From contig NZ_JABJRC010000011.1 of assembly GCF_013131805.1 (NCBI RefSeq), forward strand, positions 62,001 through 126,000: a DNA stretch of 64,000 nt. The letters run 5' to 3'. The stretch comes from Kribbella sandramycini (GTDB lineage Bacteria; Actinomycetota; Actinomycetes; Propionibacteriales; Kribbellaceae). Shown here in pieces: positions 17,567-25,011 of this stretch. The translations under genes were made by a program, and so were the position numbers. Under the pieces are notes generated by a model, which ran no database searches, had not been told where the DNA came from, and saw only the letters and a list, made by a program, of their open reading frames with translations. Numbering within the stretch: the first letter of the stretch is position 1; each line of letters opens with the position of its first letter.

Positions 17567-18462
17567 AGGTACACCTCCGCATAACGCGCGTCGATCGCAT
17601 CCCCGTGAGGCACCGAGGCAACTGCTCCCGCGGCCTGAACACTCAGTGATGCAGCAACGTTAGCGCGTCGGACCGCGTTCGTCAGGTCGCGGGGTGTGAT
17701 CGACTCGATAGCTGACGCGGCAGCCAAGGTCGCGGCGAGCACTCCGCAGAAGGTGTCACCCGCGGCGGTCGTGTCGACGACCTCGACCTTGACGCCCGGG
17801 ACGACGATCTCGTCGTGGCCCCGGGTGAGGATCACCGCGCCGGCCCCGCCGAGCGTGACCACCGCGGCCGGGACCAGCTCCAGCAGGCGGGCCCGATCCG
17901 GCCCGGCGGCCGCCTCCGCCTCGCTCTCGTTCACCACGAGCAGGTCGACATCGGCCAGCAGCGCGGCGGGCAACTCGGCCGCGGGGGCGGCGTTCAGGAT
18001 GAAGTAGGAGCCGGCCGCGGCGGCCGCCGCGACGGTGGCCATCGGGATCTCCAGCTGGGCGAGCACGACCTTCGCCGCGCCGACCAGCTCGGCGGCCTGC
18101 GCTGACAAGGTCAGCTCGCCGTTCGCGCCGGGGGCGACGACGATCGAGTTCTCCCCGGACTCCTCGACGGTGATGATCGCCGTCCCGGTCGGGGCGTCGC
18201 TGACGCCGACGAGCGCCAGATCGACGCCGGCTTGGCCGAGAGTGTCGCGCAGCAGGGCGCCGCCGTCGTCCGCGCCGAGGGCCGCGACCATCGCCGTCCG
18301 GGCGCCGGCCCGGGCCGCGGCGACGGCCTGGTTCGCGCCCTTGCCGCCGGGGCCGCGCGTCAGCACGCCCGCGAGGACGGTCTCGCCGGGGCGCGGGATC
18401 CGCCGGACCGGCAGCACCAGATCGACGTTCGCGCTGCCCACCACGACCACCTCAGGCTCCAC
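17563..18462 (-). CDS. rbsK: PfkB-family sugar kinase, ribokinase-like
   Basis: 299 residues from GTG 18462, with GGAGG about ten bases upstream. An upstream extension is Trp/Arg-rich and not kinase-like. PfkB signature 1 is seen as GGKGANQAVAAARAG (about 38-52) and signature 2 as DTTAAGDTFCGVL (about 242-254), with the catalytic Asp in AAGD. The N-terminus VVVGSANVDLVLPV and the substrate stretch RIPRPGETV are typical of ribokinases, which make ribose 5-phosphate from ribose and ATP. It is coupled to the glycosidase-like/SUMF1 gene. No ribose transporter is nearby, so another sugar or a nucleoside substrate is possible. Confidence 0.85.
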   Translation of the reverse strand: MEPEVVVVGSANVDLVLPVRRIPRPGETVLAGVLTRGPGGKGANQAVAAARAGARTAMVAALGADDGGALLRDTLGQAGVDLALVGVSDAPTGTAIITVEESGENSIVVAPGANGELTLSAQAAELVGAAKVVLAQLEIPMATVAAAAAAGSYFILNAAPAAELPAALLADVDLLVVNESEAEAAAGPDRARLLELVPAAVVTLGGAGAVILTRGHDEIVVPGVKVEVVDTTAAGDTFCGVLAATLAAASAIESITPRDLTNAVRRANVAASLSVQAAGAVASVPHGDAIDARYAEVYL

Positions 18463-18635
18463 CCCGCGCCACCTCCACAGCTCCGGCCGACATCGTCCCG
18501 GCCCACCCTCCCACGACCGCCCGGCCAATCGCAGCCGCGGAGCTTGTACCCCCGTTCCGCGCCGCGTACTCCCGCCGGCCCCGAGAAACTGAGCGTCGGG
18601 CTATCGCCTCTGCCGGGTAGGCTTTGGCCGTTGAA

Positions 18636-18645
18636 TTGTCGACAA
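18636..18645. promoter_or_regulatory. 10-bp palindrome TTGTCGACAA before the small exported peptide gene
   Basis: A perfect palindrome 18 bases before the ATG at 18663. A TAGGCT hexamer at about 18617-18622 could be a -10 element. Together they suggest a regulated promoter, but neither is proven. Confidence 0.3.
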
Positions 18646-18662
18646 GATTCTGGGGTGGGGAC

Positions 18663-18863
18663 ATGACCAAGACTGCTGTGGTGCGCGCGTCCGTGGGGGC
18701 AGGGCTGGCGGCGTTGCTGCTCGGTGCGGTGGCCGTCGGGCCAGCGCTGGGGCTGGCGGCCGACCGCGAGACCGGGACCGTCAAGCTCGCGGCCGACCGG
18801 GAGAACGGCACCGTCAAGCTCGCGAAAGCCGCGGGTGACAAGAAGGTAGAGGTCATCAAGTAA
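18663..18863 (+). CDS. 66-residue exported peptide with a tandem repeat
   Basis: Starts at ATG 18663 after GGGGTGGGG. It has an N-terminal signal sequence (MTKTAVVRASVGAGLAALLL, then GAVAVGPALGLA) with a likely signal-peptidase site near GLA-AD. The mature part of about 34 residues contains a near-perfect 12-residue duplication: AADRETGTVKLA then ADRENGTVKLA, ending in a Lys-rich KKVEVIK. The DNA of the duplication is also nearly repeated (18760-18785 and 18793-18818). It is isolated, with its own promoter-like sequence and a strong terminator. The function is unknown; a small secreted or surface-bound peptide is the only safe statement. Confidence 0.65.
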   Translation: MTKTAVVRASVGAGLAALLLGAVAVGPALGLAADRETGTVKLAADRENGTVKLAKAAGDKKVEVIK

Positions 18864-18875
18864 CCGATACCTCGA

Positions 18876-18905
18876 CGCCCGGCATCGTGCTCACGGTGCC
18901 GGGCG
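18876..18905 (+). terminator. Strong hairpin terminator
   Basis: CGCCCGGCA pairs perfectly with TGCCGGGCG around a 12-base loop, followed by TTTCC. It lies 12 bases after the peptide stop and four bases beyond the stop of the convergent channel gene, so it may serve both strands. Confidence 0.8.
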
Positions 18906-18909
18906 TTTC

Positions 18910-19992
18910 CTATTCGTCGTCGTCCTCGGCGCCCGGGCGCTCGGCCCAGGGAGTCTCCTTGGCCGGCCGGACGACGATCAGCTTGTCGCCGGCCGCGAGG
19001 ACCGAGACGTTCGAGTCGTAGTACCGGTGCACCTTGCCGTCGCGGACCACGGAGACGACGCGGTCGGGCAGCGCGGACGGCGGTTTGCCGACCTCGCGGC
19101 CGAGCACCGGGCGCTCGGCGACCTCGAGGCCGTCGCCGTAGGTCAGCAGGTCCTCCATCACCTCGCCGAGGTTCGGGCTGACGGCCGACAGGCCCAGCAG
19201 CCGGCCGACGGCTTCGGAGGACGTGACGACCGCGTCGGCGCCGGACTGGCGCAGCAGCGGGACGTTGTCCTCCTCGCGGACGGCGACGACGATGTGCGCG
19301 TTCGGGTTCAGCTGGCGGACGGCGAGCGTGACGAGGACGGCGGAGTCGTCGCGATCGGTGGTGACGATCACCTCGCGCGCCGTCATCACCTCGGCCCGGC
19401 GAAGCACCGTCCGGTTGGTGGCATCGCCGTGGAACGCGGCCATCTGATCGTTGCCCGCGTCACCGACCGCCTGCGCGCGCGGGTCGATGACGACGATGCC
19501 GTCGCGCTTCACCCCGTTGCTGATCAGGGTCTGCACGGCGGAGCGGCCCTTGGTGCCGTAGCCGACGACGATGGTGTGGTCTCTCATGCGTTTCCTCCAT
19601 CGCGTGTCGCGCATGATCCGGCGACCCTCGTTGGCCAGAACTTCCAGTGTCGTGCCGACCAGTACCACCAGGAACGAGATCCGCAGCGGCGTGACGATGA
19701 AGGCGTTCACCAGCCGGGCAGCGGGCGTCACCGGCGTGATGTCGCCGTACCCGGTGGTGGTGAGCGTGACGGTGGCGTAGTAGATGCTGTCGATCAGGTC
19801 GACAGTGCCGTCGTAGCTGTCCTTGTAGCCGTCACGGTCGATCACCACGATCAGCACCATCAGGGTCAACAGCCCCACCGCGATCATGAAGCGGCTGAAG
19901 AGCTGAAAGAGCGGCGAGCGCGTGCTCGCGGGCAGGTTGACCAGAAGGCCGTGTGGATTGCGACCGGGCAGGGATGGCACGGGATCGACCAT
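18910..19992 (-). CDS. Potassium channel with TrkA-type RCK regulatory domain
   Basis: 360 residues from ATG 19992 (MVDPVPSLPGR). Transmembrane helices lie at about 36-51 and 95-115, flanking a pore loop with the selectivity filter TTTGYGD (about 78-84). A RCK domain follows: VVGYGTKGRSA (Rossmann Gly motif, about 142-152) with the acidic VVIDPR, then TrkA-C-like sequence to the end. The single-pore two-helix layout forms a tetrameric K+ channel gated by a nucleotide or ion. The N-terminal part LPGRNPHGLLVNLP looks conserved for the family, so the start is credible even though it overlaps the upstream ACT-GNAT gene by 161 bases. Confidence 0.87.
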   Translation of the reverse strand: MVDPVPSLPGRNPHGLLVNLPASTRSPLFQLFSRFMIAVGLLTLMVLIVVIDRDGYKDSYDGTVDLIDSIYYATVTLTTTGYGDITPVTPAARLVNAFIVTPLRISFLVVLVGTTLEVLANEGRRIMRDTRWRKRMRDHTIVVGYGTKGRSAVQTLISNGVKRDGIVVIDPRAQAVGDAGNDQMAAFHGDATNRTVLRRAEVMTAREVIVTTDRDDSAVLVTLAVRQLNPNAHIVVAVREEDNVPLLRQSGADAVVTSSEAVGRLLGLSAVSPNLGEVMEDLLTYGDGLEVAERPVLGREVGKPPSALPDRVVSVVRDGKVHRYYDSNVSVLAAGDKLIVVRPAKETPWAERPGAEDDDE

Positions 19993-20944
19993 ATTGCACC
20001 GGCGGGCGATCCACCGCATGCGACAGGCTTTCCTGTGACAGCGCCACCGTCACCATCAGGTTGGCGCCGTCCTGGACCACTCGGGTCCGCATCCGCAGAC
20101 CCTCGATCGTGCGCAACATGGCGGCGTTCTCCGGCTGGACGACGCAGACCGCCCGATCCGCGCCCAGATCGCGCGCGGCGGTGATGACCTGGCGCAGCAG
20201 CTGGGCGCCGAGCCCACGCCCCTGCCAGCCGTCCTCGACCAGGACGGCGACCTCCATCGCCGTACCGCCCAGCTCCTCCCAGGGGGCCGCTGTGGCCATG
20301 CCGATCACGGCGTCGTCGACGCCAGCGACGATCGAGACTCCGCCGGCCGGTGCGGACAGGTGCCGCGCAGTGCGGGCCGTCAGCTTCGGCATCGGCACGT
20401 GGTAGCGCCGCGTCCGGCTCTCGTGTGAGCAGCGCTCGTGCATGGCTACTACGGCCTCGGCGTCCTCGACAGACGCACGCCGAAGCTCCGGCTCACCAGC
20501 ACCCGGCCGCGGCCCGTCCAGCACCGGCTCCTGCAGCCGCTCGACCAACCGGCCCGCAATCTCGACCAGTACGTCGGCCCGCGCCCACTCCGCCGGCGTG
20601 TACTCCTCGAAACCCTGCAGCGCGCCCAGCTCGTCGTCCACCGACATCGGGTCGTCGATCAACCGCAGTACCGCCCGCAGGTAGCGCGTCGGCGCGTCAC
20701 TCAGTACGTCGGCCTGACACGGCCGCACCGTCGTCCGAACGCATCCGGCTTCGGCCACCAGTGCGGTCAGGTCGTCTGCGGTCCAGCCGACGCCGGTCGA
20801 GACCACCAGCTCGTCCACGGCGCCGGTCTCGGCCGTGAAGACCTCCAGGCTCAGGATGTTGATGTCGTCCGCACCACACCGTGCAGCGAGTTCGGCCAGC
20901 GCACCGGGCCGGTCGGCGAGTTCGGTCCTGATCTTCCAGAGCAT
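19832..20944 (-). CDS. ACT-domain GNAT acetyltransferase with C-terminal extension
   Basis: 370 residues. An ACT domain (1-75; ELADRPGALAELAARCGADDINI) is followed by a linker and a GNAT domain (about 150-305) with the acetyl-CoA loop DGWQGRGLGAQLL and VQPENAAML. Actinobacterial ACT-GNAT fusions include protein acetyltransferases switched by free amino acids (the AAPat class, as I recall), so a similar amino-acid-sensing enzyme is plausible. After about residue 310 comes an Arg/Pro-rich tail read from DNA that also encodes the channel N-terminus in another frame. Either the tail is a genuine overlap or the real stop was lost by a frameshift near 20000. Confidence 0.8.
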   Translation of the reverse strand: MLWKIRTELADRPGALAELAARCGADDINILSLEVFTAETGAVDELVVSTGVGWTADDLTALVAEAGCVRTTVRPCQADVLSDAPTRYLRAVLRLIDDPMSVDDELGALQGFEEYTPAEWARADVLVEIAGRLVERLQEPVLDGPRPGAGEPELRRASVEDAEAVVAMHERCSHESRTRRYHVPMPKLTARTARHLSAPAGGVSIVAGVDDAVIGMATAAPWEELGGTAMEVAVLVEDGWQGRGLGAQLLRQVITAARDLGADRAVCVVQPENAAMLRTIEGLRMRTRVVQDGANLMVTVALSQESLSHAVDRPPVQYGRSRAIPARSQSTRPSGQPAREHALAALSALQPLHDRGGAVDPDGADRGDRP

Positions 20945-21027
20945 GCGGACGCCCTCCCTCGAAAGCTTCGTGCTTCCACCCTGCGGGAGAGCTGTTGCCT
21001 CGTCGGGTCCGGAATGTTACGACCGCG

Positions 21028-21426
21028 TCAACGGCGGCGGATCACCTTGGGCAGCCGGGCGCCGACGCGCGGCTTGCGGGCGGCCGCCAGCGCCGCGGCC
21101 GACTCGCGCTTGTCCAGGTCGGCATGCCGCAGCAGCTCGGTGTACGTCGCCTGCGGGACCGGCGGGTAGGTCGTGACGATCGCGTCGCCGGAGAAGACGA
21201 AGAAGATCGCCTGGCCGTCCTTGATCACCTTGAGCAGCGACCCGTCGCGAACCGTCAGCGCGTGCTCGAGCGCCTTCTTCCGCGCCGCGCGTTTGGCCAT
21301 CGCGGCCTGGACCGCCTGCTGGGCCGGCTCCCGGCCGTGCCGCACGGCCTCGGCGACGAGCGGCCCGTACCGCACGCCGTACTTGATCAGATTCTTGGCC
21401 AGTCGGCCGCCTCCAGCACCCGCCAT
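21028..21426 (-). CDS. Conserved actinobacterial protein of unknown function
   Basis: 132 residues. It begins MAGAGGGRLAKNLIKYGVRYGPLV, with a basic, amphipathic N-terminal half (AMAKRAARKKALEHALTV) and a short beta-rich core (GSLLKVIKDGQAIFFVFSGDAIVTTYPP), ending in an Arg-rich tail. No catalytic motif is visible. It is probably cytosolic and nucleic-acid- or membrane-associated, to judge from its charge. It lies alone between the ACT-GNAT gene and a divergent conserved gene at 21498. Confidence 0.65.
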   Translation of the reverse strand: MAGAGGGRLAKNLIKYGVRYGPLVAEAVRHGREPAQQAVQAAMAKRAARKKALEHALTVRDGSLLKVIKDGQAIFFVFSGDAIVTTYPPVPQATYTELLRHADLDKRESAAALAAARKPRVGARLPKVIRRR

Positions 21427-21497
21427 GCTCCGAGCGTACTTGAGCGGGTGTCCGACTGAGCCGGGTCGGCGTGCGGAGGTTCGGTCGGTCAGGCACC

Positions 21498-22112
21498 ATG
21501 GAGGCCGTGAGCTCCCCCAATCCGCGCCGCCCGATTCTGCCCGGCAACAAGCTGTTCGAGTCGTTGCCCGGCGCCGCCGACCCGGCTGCCGTCACCGAGG
21601 TGGCACACCGGACGGCCGAGCTGCTGGTGCGCGGCGTCCGCTCCTCGGAGGACGCCGAGGTGCACGCGCGGGTGGTCAAGCTGGCCGACGACTACGGTCT
21701 CGACGAGTTGGCCGAGCTCTGGTCGGATGCGCCGTCCGACTCGCTGCCCGGCGCGCTCTGGCGGCTCTACCTGCTGCGCTCCTGGGTGCACTCGAACGCC
21801 GAGCAGGTCTCGCTCGAGTTCACGACCGGGCGCAAGTACGCCGAAGTGCACGCAGTGGTCGCCGGTGTCGCCGAACCGCCCGGCCCGACCGAGGTGCGGG
21901 ACATGGTGGACGCCGTCCTGCGCGGCGTCGCGACCGGCGATTTCGCCACCACGCTGGACCGTGCGGCGGCGTTCGCGCGGATCGTCGCGACCGGTCGCGC
22001 GCATCTCGCGGACGACGGTCATGACCAGGTGCTGTCGGCGTCGAAACTGGTCGAGATGGCCGACCAGCTGCAGATCGCGGCACGCTCGGAGCGCGCCGGT
22101 CAGCTCTGGTAG
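21498..22112 (+). CDS. Conserved actinobacterial helical protein of unknown function
   Basis: 204 residues from ATG 21498; GTG 21507 (VSSPNPRRPILPG) is equally possible and has GGAGG close before it. The opening PRRPILPGNKLFESLPG and the stretch LAELWSDAPSDSLPGALWRLYLLRSWV appear conserved in actinomycetes, as I recall from streptomycete homologues. It is all helical, with a Cys-free core and no catalytic signature. It is often annotated as a DNA-binding protein without proof. Hairpins follow its stop. Confidence 0.7.
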   Translation: MEAVSSPNPRRPILPGNKLFESLPGAADPAAVTEVAHRTAELLVRGVRSSEDAEVHARVVKLADDYGLDELAELWSDAPSDSLPGALWRLYLLRSWVHSNAEQVSLEFTTGRKYAEVHAVVAGVAEPPGPTEVRDMVDAVLRGVATGDFATTLDRAAAFARIVATGRAHLADDGHDQVLSASKLVEMADQLQIAARSERAGQLW

Positions 22113-22162
22113 TTACACTGTTCGAGGTGTCGGGCCGGTGCAAGCCCCGGGTCCCAAATAAA

Positions 22163-22194
22163 GCCGCTACGAGCGGCCACGCGCCGTGAGGCGC
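22163..22194 (+). terminator. Two consecutive short hairpins after the 21498 gene
   Basis: GCCGCT-ACG-AGCGGC (22163-22177) is followed by GCGCC-GTGA-GGCGC (22181-22194) and TT. They fit intrinsic terminators for the gene ending at 22112, although no U-run is present. Confidence 0.45.
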
Positions 22195-22249
22195 TTCCCG
22201 GTCCGACGCCACTATTCCTTGAACCGCAGCGGTGCTAGCTTCCGCTAGC

Positions 22250-22969
22250 GTGAGGTTTATCGCAGGGTTGCTCGCCGCCGCGCTGATCCTGACCGGCTGC
22301 TCGACCGCCGACGCCAAGGACATCCGCACCAGCGGTATCCGCGCCGACTTCGTCGTCACCGTCAAGGACCGCTCCCGCGGCGCCGACGTCCGCGGCACGC
22401 TCCGCGCCGGCACGCTGACCTACGTCAAACTCGGCGACGGCGAATCGCTGCACGTCACGGGCGGCACCGCATCGACCGACCTGCGGCACAGCAAGAGCCT
22501 CGGCGTCACCAGCTACCTCGGCCGCCTCGACGGCGAGCAGCGGGCCGGCACCGAGATCACCTTCGACCTGCGCCGGGACAGCGAGAACCAGTCGGCTCCG
22601 CGATCGACCGTCGTCCTGCCCGAGCGCCTCCAGCTGACCGCCCCGGCCATCGGTACGACGGCGTCCCGCAAGTCGCCCCTCGCCGTCCGCTTCGACTCGG
22701 CGCCAACCGACCTCCCGACCACGGTGCACTGGAGTGGGCCCTGCATCCAGGACGGCGAGCTCCGGCTGCCCTCCGGCGCCGTCGGCGGCCAGATCCCCGC
22801 CAACGCGATCCGCCTCGCCGCCACCCCCTCCCCCGGCCAACCCGGCGTCGCCTGCACGATCAAGGTGAAGGTCTTCCGCCAGGCCATCGGCGTCCGCGAC
22901 CCGGCCTTCAAGGACGGCACCGTGATCGCCGAAGCCCAGTCGACCCGCGAGCTCACCTCGATCTCGTGA
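22250..22969 (+). CDS. Putative lipoprotein of unknown function
   Basis: 239 residues from GTG 22250 (VRFIAGLLAAALILTGC). The lipobox LTGC places the modified cysteine at residue 17, so the protein should be anchored outside the membrane. The mature part is beta-rich (repeated short strands such as SLHVTGG, TEITFDLRRD) with a Cys pair further on (SGPCIQ, VACTIKV) that may form a disulfide. No family is recognised. It ends about 100 bases before the secreted phosphodiesterase gene. Confidence 0.65.
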   Translation: MRFIAGLLAAALILTGCSTADAKDIRTSGIRADFVVTVKDRSRGADVRGTLRAGTLTYVKLGDGESLHVTGGTASTDLRHSKSLGVTSYLGRLDGEQRAGTEITFDLRRDSENQSAPRSTVVLPERLQLTAPAIGTTASRKSPLAVRFDSAPTDLPTTVHWSGPCIQDGELRLPSGAVGGQIPANAIRLAATPSPGQPGVACTIKVKVFRQAIGVRDPAFKDGTVIAEAQSTRELTSIS

Positions 22970-22979
22970 ACGTTTGACG

Positions 22980-23012
22980 GTTACCTGGCAGCCTTTTGTC
23001 AGTTACCTTCAC
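22980..23012 (+). promoter_or_regulatory. Three 11-base direct-repeat units resembling a PHO box
   Basis: GTTACCT occurs at 22980 and 23002, exactly 22 bases apart, with a degenerate unit between them. The 11-base periodicity resembles actinobacterial PhoP boxes, whose units read roughly GTTCACC. It precedes a secreted phosphodiesterase, a class known to be phosphate-controlled in Streptomyces. Confidence 0.35.
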
Positions 23013-23073
23013 GAGGGCATCCGTACCTCCGGGACGGCAAGTCTCGGACGCCCACCCCTCGGAAGGATCCCCC

Positions 23074-24849
23074 ATGTCTCGCCTTCCCCGTGCGCTGCTG
23101 CCGTTCGCCCTCGCCGGCGCCCTGTTGCTCCCGGCCGTGCCGGCCGCCGCGCAGCGCGGCAGTTTCGATCTACAGGCCCATCGCGGCGGGCTCGGTCTGA
23201 CCGTCGAGAGCACGATCGCGTCGTTCACCCGCGGTCTGGAGGTCGGCGTCAGCACGCTGGAGCTCGACGTCCAGATCACGCAGGACGGGCACGCCGTCAT
23301 CACCCACGACCGGCGCGTCGGCGGCAACAAGTGCCGCGACACCGCGCCGTACACGCCGGGCGACCCGGAGTACCCGTACGTCGGTAAGTACGTCAACACG
23401 CTCACGCTGCAGCAGGTCAAGCAGCTGGACTGCGGCACGCTGACGCAGCCCGAGCATCCGCAGGCAGAGCCCGACCCGGGCGCGCAGATGCCGGAGCTGA
23501 AGGATGTGTTCGCGCTCGTGCAGCGGTTCAAGGCGCACGACGTGAAGCTGAACATCGAGACCAAGGTCGAGGCCGGCGCGCCGAGCGAGACCGCGCCGCG
23601 CGAGCAGTTCGTCCAGGTCGTCGCGCGCGAGATCCGGAAGGCGCGGATCGGCCGGCAGGTGACGATCCAGAGCTTCGACTGGGGTGCGCTGATGCGGATG
23701 CGCCAGGTCGCGCCCGAGCTGCCGCTGATCGCGCTGACCAACTACGACTTCCTGCAGGTCGGTCAGCCGGGCAGGTCGCCGTGGCTCGGCGGGATCGATA
23801 TCGACGACTTCGGCGGCGACCTGGTCAAGGCGACCAAGTCGTTCGGCGCGGCGGCGATCTCGCCGGTGCACGGGTTCCCGCAGAACGGCAAGATCACCGA
23901 CCCGGGCTACCGGCCGTACGTCACCGCGGCGATGGTGCAGTCGGCGCACCGGGCCGGCATGAAGGTCGTGCCGTGGACGATCGACGACCCGGCGACGATG
24001 CAGTCGCTGATCGACAAGGGCGTCGACGGGATCATCACCGACTACCCGGATCGGCTGCGGTCCGTCGTCCGGAACAACGGGTTCCGGTTGCCGCGCGCGT
24101 ACCAGGCCCCGGCGGTCCGGGCGCTGCCGGCCGCGCACGCGCACAACGACTACGAGCACCGGCGTCCGCTGCAGGACGCCCTAGCCCGCGGCTTCAGCAG
24201 CGTCGAGGCGGACGTCTGGCTGGTCGACGGCGAGCTGCTCGTCGCCCATGACCTGGAGAACGTCGTCCCGGGCCGGACGCTGGAGAGCCTCTATCTGAAG
24301 CCGCTGGCCGAGCGCGTCCGCGCGAACCACGGCCGGGTCTACCGGCACGGCGGCGATTTCCAGCTGCTGATCGACATCAAGAGTGACGGACCCTCGACGT
24401 ACGCCGCCATCGACAAGGCCCTGTCGAAGTACCGCGGGATCAGCACGATCTTCGCCCACGGCCGCGTCTTCAAGGGCGCCGTCACCTCGGTCATCAGCGG
24501 CAACCGCCCGCTCGACGTCCTCAAAGCCCAGAAGCTCCGCTACGCCGGCTACGACGGCCGCCTCGCCGACCTGAACTCCGGCATGCCCGCATCACTGATG
24601 CCGCTCGTCAGCGACAACTGGACCAACCACTTCACCTGGACCGGCACCGGCCCGATGCCCGCCGCCGAACGCGCCAAACTCCACACCATCGTCACCACCG
24701 CCCACCGAGCCGGCTACCGCCTCCGCTTCTGGGCCACCCCCGACACCCGAGGCGCCGCCCGCGAAGCCCTCTGGACCGAACTCACCACCGCCGGCGTCGA
24801 CCACCTCAACACCGACGACCTCCACGGCCTCGAGTCCTTCCTCCGCTAG
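23074..24849 (+). CDS. Secreted tandem phosphodiesterase: GDPD domain plus PLC-like (AIM6-type) domain
   Basis: 591 residues from ATG 23074, with GGAAGG seven bases upstream. Signal peptide 1-26 (AVPAAA). The first domain (about 33-340) is a glycerophosphodiester phosphodiesterase: QAHRGG with His36/Arg37, TLELDVQITQDGHAVITHD, LNIETK and KVVPWTIDDP. The second domain (about 350-590) begins HAHNDYEHRRPLQDALARGF, then SVEADVWLVDGELLVAHD. That is the layout of PLC-like phosphodiesterases related to AIM6, which share the barrel but not the close GDPD sequence. Such enzymes release glycerol phosphate or inositol phosphates outside the cell. Tandem fusion of the two types is not common. Confidence 0.85.
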   Translation: MSRLPRALLPFALAGALLLPAVPAAAQRGSFDLQAHRGGLGLTVESTIASFTRGLEVGVSTLELDVQITQDGHAVITHDRRVGGNKCRDTAPYTPGDPEYPYVGKYVNTLTLQQVKQLDCGTLTQPEHPQAEPDPGAQMPELKDVFALVQRFKAHDVKLNIETKVEAGAPSETAPREQFVQVVAREIRKARIGRQVTIQSFDWGALMRMRQVAPELPLIALTNYDFLQVGQPGRSPWLGGIDIDDFGGDLVKATKSFGAAAISPVHGFPQNGKITDPGYRPYVTAAMVQSAHRAGMKVVPWTIDDPATMQSLIDKGVDGIITDYPDRLRSVVRNNGFRLPRAYQAPAVRALPAAHAHNDYEHRRPLQDALARGFSSVEADVWLVDGELLVAHDLENVVPGRTLESLYLKPLAERVRANHGRVYRHGGDFQLLIDIKSDGPSTYAAIDKALSKYRGISTIFAHGRVFKGAVTSVISGNRPLDVLKAQKLRYAGYDGRLADLNSGMPASLMPLVSDNWTNHFTWTGTGPMPAAERAKLHTIVTTAHRAGYRLRFWATPDTRGAAREALWTELTTAGVDHLNTDDLHGLESFLR

Positions 24850-24858
24850 CGCCTCAGC

Positions 24859-24888
24859 ACGGGCGGCCGGCTCGACCCGGCTGCCCGT
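24859..24888 (+). terminator. Hairpin terminator of the phosphodiesterase gene
   Basis: ACGGGCGGCCGG pairs with CCGGCTGCCCGT (11 of 12) around a six-base loop, ten bases after the stop. Confidence 0.6.
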
Positions 24889-24957
24889 CCTGGTGCGGAC
24901 CGCCACCACTCACCAACGCTGCGGAGTAGCGACCTGCGGCGGCCCTCTCAGGCGTGT

Positions 24958-24975
24958 GGACGCTTCGGAGCGTCC
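24958..24975 (-). terminator. Hairpin after the YbdK-type ligase gene
   Basis: GGACGCT-TCGG-AGCGTCC is a perfect 7-bp stem with a tetraloop, 37 bases beyond the ligase stop on the minus strand. It is a likely terminator for that gene. Confidence 0.5.
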
Positions 24976-25011
24976 GCCTCGAGCGAGTTGATGAGTGTCT
25001 GGGATCCGCTG

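Noticed and set aside
22113..22162. Possible tRNA remnant (GGTGCAAGCCCCGGGTCCC)
   Set aside because: There is no T-loop sequence, no acceptor-stem complement and no anticodon arm.
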